Origin: an uncultured Bacteroidota bacterium
GTDB taxonomy: Bacteria; Bacteroidota; Bacteroidia; B-17B0; Aurantibacillaceae
NCBI GenBank assembly: GCA_903923915.1
Contig: CAIXZI010000521.1
Location: forward strand, 1-7,420
Direction: 5' to 3'
Length of the DNA stretch: 7,420 nucleotides
Below, one piece after another: positions 6,169 through 7,420 of the stretch. The stretch's first letter is position 1. The number at the start of each line of letters is the position of its first letter. The notes under the pieces are model-generated. The model was not told where the DNA came from, did no database searches, and was given only the letters and a program-made list of their open reading frames with translations. The position numbers and the translations under genes are program-made.

Positions 6169-7416
6169 ATGAATCGTCAATTAAATAAGCGTAAAATAAT
6201 TAACGATCCCATTTATGGGTTTGTTACGCTGCCCGATGATTTTATTTATGAGCTTATAAACCATCCTTATTTTCAGCGTTTGCGCCGCATTAAACAATTA
6301 GGCTTAACTAATTTAGTTTATCCGGGTGCACTTCATACTAGATTTCATCATGCTATTGGTGCTATGCATTTAATGACAGAAGCCATTAAAGTGTTACAAT
6401 CTAAGCAAGTTGAAATTACAGAAGAAGAAACACAGGCCGTAAACATTGCTATTCTTTTACACGATATTGGCCATGGGCCATTTTCGCATGCGCTTGAACA
6501 CGCCATTGTACAAGGTGTTAACCACGAAGACATTTCTGATTTGTTAATGCAAGAGCTTAACAAACAGTATAAAGGCAAGCTTACTTTAGCTATTAAAATT
6601 TTTAATAATCAATATAAAAAGAAATTTCTACACCAATTGGTTAGCTCTCAGTTGGACATGGATAGGCTTGACTATCTAAGGAGAGATAGTTTTTTTACAG
6701 GCGTATCAGAAGGTGTCATCAGCAGCGACCGTATTATCAAAATGCTGAATGTTAAAAAAGATGAGTTAGTTATCGAAGAAAAAGGAATTTACTCCATTGA
6801 AAAATTTATCATCGCAAGGCGTTTAATGTATTGGCAAGTTTATCTGCATAAAACAGTTGTATCTGCAGAAAATATGTTGGTTGGTATTTTAGTTCGTGCA
6901 AAAGAATTAGCTGCCAAAGGAGTTGATTTGTTTGCTACTCCTGCATTAGCGGTTTTCTTAAAAAATGATTTTTCTAAAAAAGATTTTATTGCTAAGCCCG
7001 GCTTGCTTGATAGTTTTGCCTTGTTAGATGATTATGATATTTTTACTTCTGTAAAAGTGTGGGCGCAGCATGAAGATAAAATTTTATCTACGCTTTGTAC
7101 TAATTTAGTTAATCGTAAATTATTTCGCATCGAATTAAAAAAAGAAAAAGCAGAACTTACTTCTAAAAAAGAATTGCTTAAAGAGTGTATGAAGCAATAT
7201 AAATTAACCGAGAAAGAAGCTGCGTTTTTTGTAGTAAGCGGTGAGGTTGAAAATAGTGCTTACCGAACCGATAATTTAAAAATTAATATTTTAATGAACA
7301 ACGGCAACATTATTGATATTGCCGAGGCGGGCGACCAACTTAACGTAGAAGTATTATCTAAAACCGTAAAAAAGTATTTTATTTGTTACCCGAAAGATTT
7401 AATTATAAAAAAATGA
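6169..7416 (+). CDS. HD-domain phosphohydrolase (SAMHD1/dGTPase-like, COG1078-type)
   Basis: A complete 415-residue metal-dependent phosphohydrolase. It opens with the characteristic INDPIYGFVTLP (11-22), then FQRLRRIKQLG (35-45), TRFHHAIGAMHL (57-68) with His61, the HD pair in LLHDIGHGPFSH (96-107, His98 and Asp99), and LDMDRLDYLRRD (162-173), where Asp165 aligns with the fourth metal ligand of SAMHD1. All four expected metal ligands are present. Relatives hydrolyse dNTPs or other nucleotides, but many bacterial members have no proven substrate. The C-terminal 200 or so residues are helical, then mixed, without another domain I recognise. The start lies 3 nt after the preceding stop, so it is probably co-transcribed, yet it has no clear link to sugar synthesis and may be a conserved housekeeping gene at the edge of the polysaccharide locus. 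Its stop overlaps a possible downstream ATG. Confidence 0.92.
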   Translation: MNRQLNKRKIINDPIYGFVTLPDDFIYELINHPYFQRLRRIKQLGLTNLVYPGALHTRFHHAIGAMHLMTEAIKVLQSKQVEITEEETQAVNIAILLHDIGHGPFSHALEHAIVQGVNHEDISDLLMQELNKQYKGKLTLAIKIFNNQYKKKFLHQLVSSQLDMDRLDYLRRDSFFTGVSEGVISSDRIIKMLNVKKDELVIEEKGIYSIEKFIIARRLMYWQVYLHKTVVSAENMLVGILVRAKELAAKGVDLFATPALAVFLKNDFSKKDFIAKPGLLDSFALLDDYDIFTSVKVWAQHEDKILSTLCTNLVNRKLFRIELKKEKAELTSKKELLKECMKQYKLTEKEAAFFVVSGEVENSAYRTDNLKINILMNNGNIIDIAEAGDQLNVEVLSKTVKKYFICYPKDLIIKK

Positions 7417-7420
7417 CCCG
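7413..7420 (+). CDS. Possible start of next gene (ATGA overlap), truncated by window edge
   Basis: The ATG at 7413-7415 overlaps the TGA stop of the HD gene (7414-7416) in the same ATGA arrangement seen at 3958-3961. Only two full codons are visible, so no product can be read. In many Bacteroidota the gene after this type of HD protein is lpxD of the lipid A pathway; that is a recollection of usual gene order, not something visible here. Confidence 0.22.

Overview
The window is a tightly packed, all-forward block of six supported or partial reading frames with low G+C. It looks like part of an exopolysaccharide, capsule or surface-sugar locus of a member of the Bacteroidota. Four things point there: the AT-rich coding style, the absence of clear Shine-Dalgarno sequences at the starts, a Wzc-type co-polymerase/tyrosine kinase ending in an alternating Tyr-Gly tail, and an HD phosphohydrolase of a type common in that phylum. 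The lineage is an inference from gene style; there is no rRNA or other marker in the window.

Layout: (1) 2-1468, the C-terminal part of a polysaccharide co-polymerase fused to a BY-kinase (chain-length control and export), cut by the window's left edge. (2) 1475-2938, a DegT/DnrJ/EryC1/StrS sugar aminotransferase with a CBS-domain pair at its N-terminus. (3) 2939-3961, a Gfo/Idh/MocA-fold oxidoreductase whose usual catalytic residues are replaced. (4) 3958-4743, an SpsF-type cytidylyltransferase. (5) 4801-6165, a class III (glutamate-1-semialdehyde aminomutase-like) aminotransferase with a four-cysteine insertion. (6) 6169-7416, an HD-domain phosphohydrolase of the SAMHD1/dGTPase-like group. 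A possible next gene starts at 7413 on the ATGA overlap.

Genes 2-5 read as one metabolic cassette. Two PLP aminotransferases of different fold types, one NAD(P)-fold sugar oxidoreductase and one predicted CTP-dependent activating enzyme would together make an activated, probably amino-substituted sugar (or sugar acid) for the polysaccharide whose export and length the kinase controls. Spacing supports co-transcription: 6 nt, 0 nt, a 4-nt overlap, 57 nt, then 3 nt. No glycosyltransferase, polymerase, flippase or NeuB-type synthase is in the window, so the sugar cannot be named.

The most interesting points are the CBS-aminotransferase fusion, the oxidoreductase with an EAS motif instead of EKP, the Cys4 insertion in the second aminotransferase, and the co-occurrence of all of these with an SpsF-like enzyme. 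I see no RNA genes, mobile elements, CRISPR arrays or convincing terminators. The only gap longer than 10 nt is the 57-nt spacer at 4744-4800.
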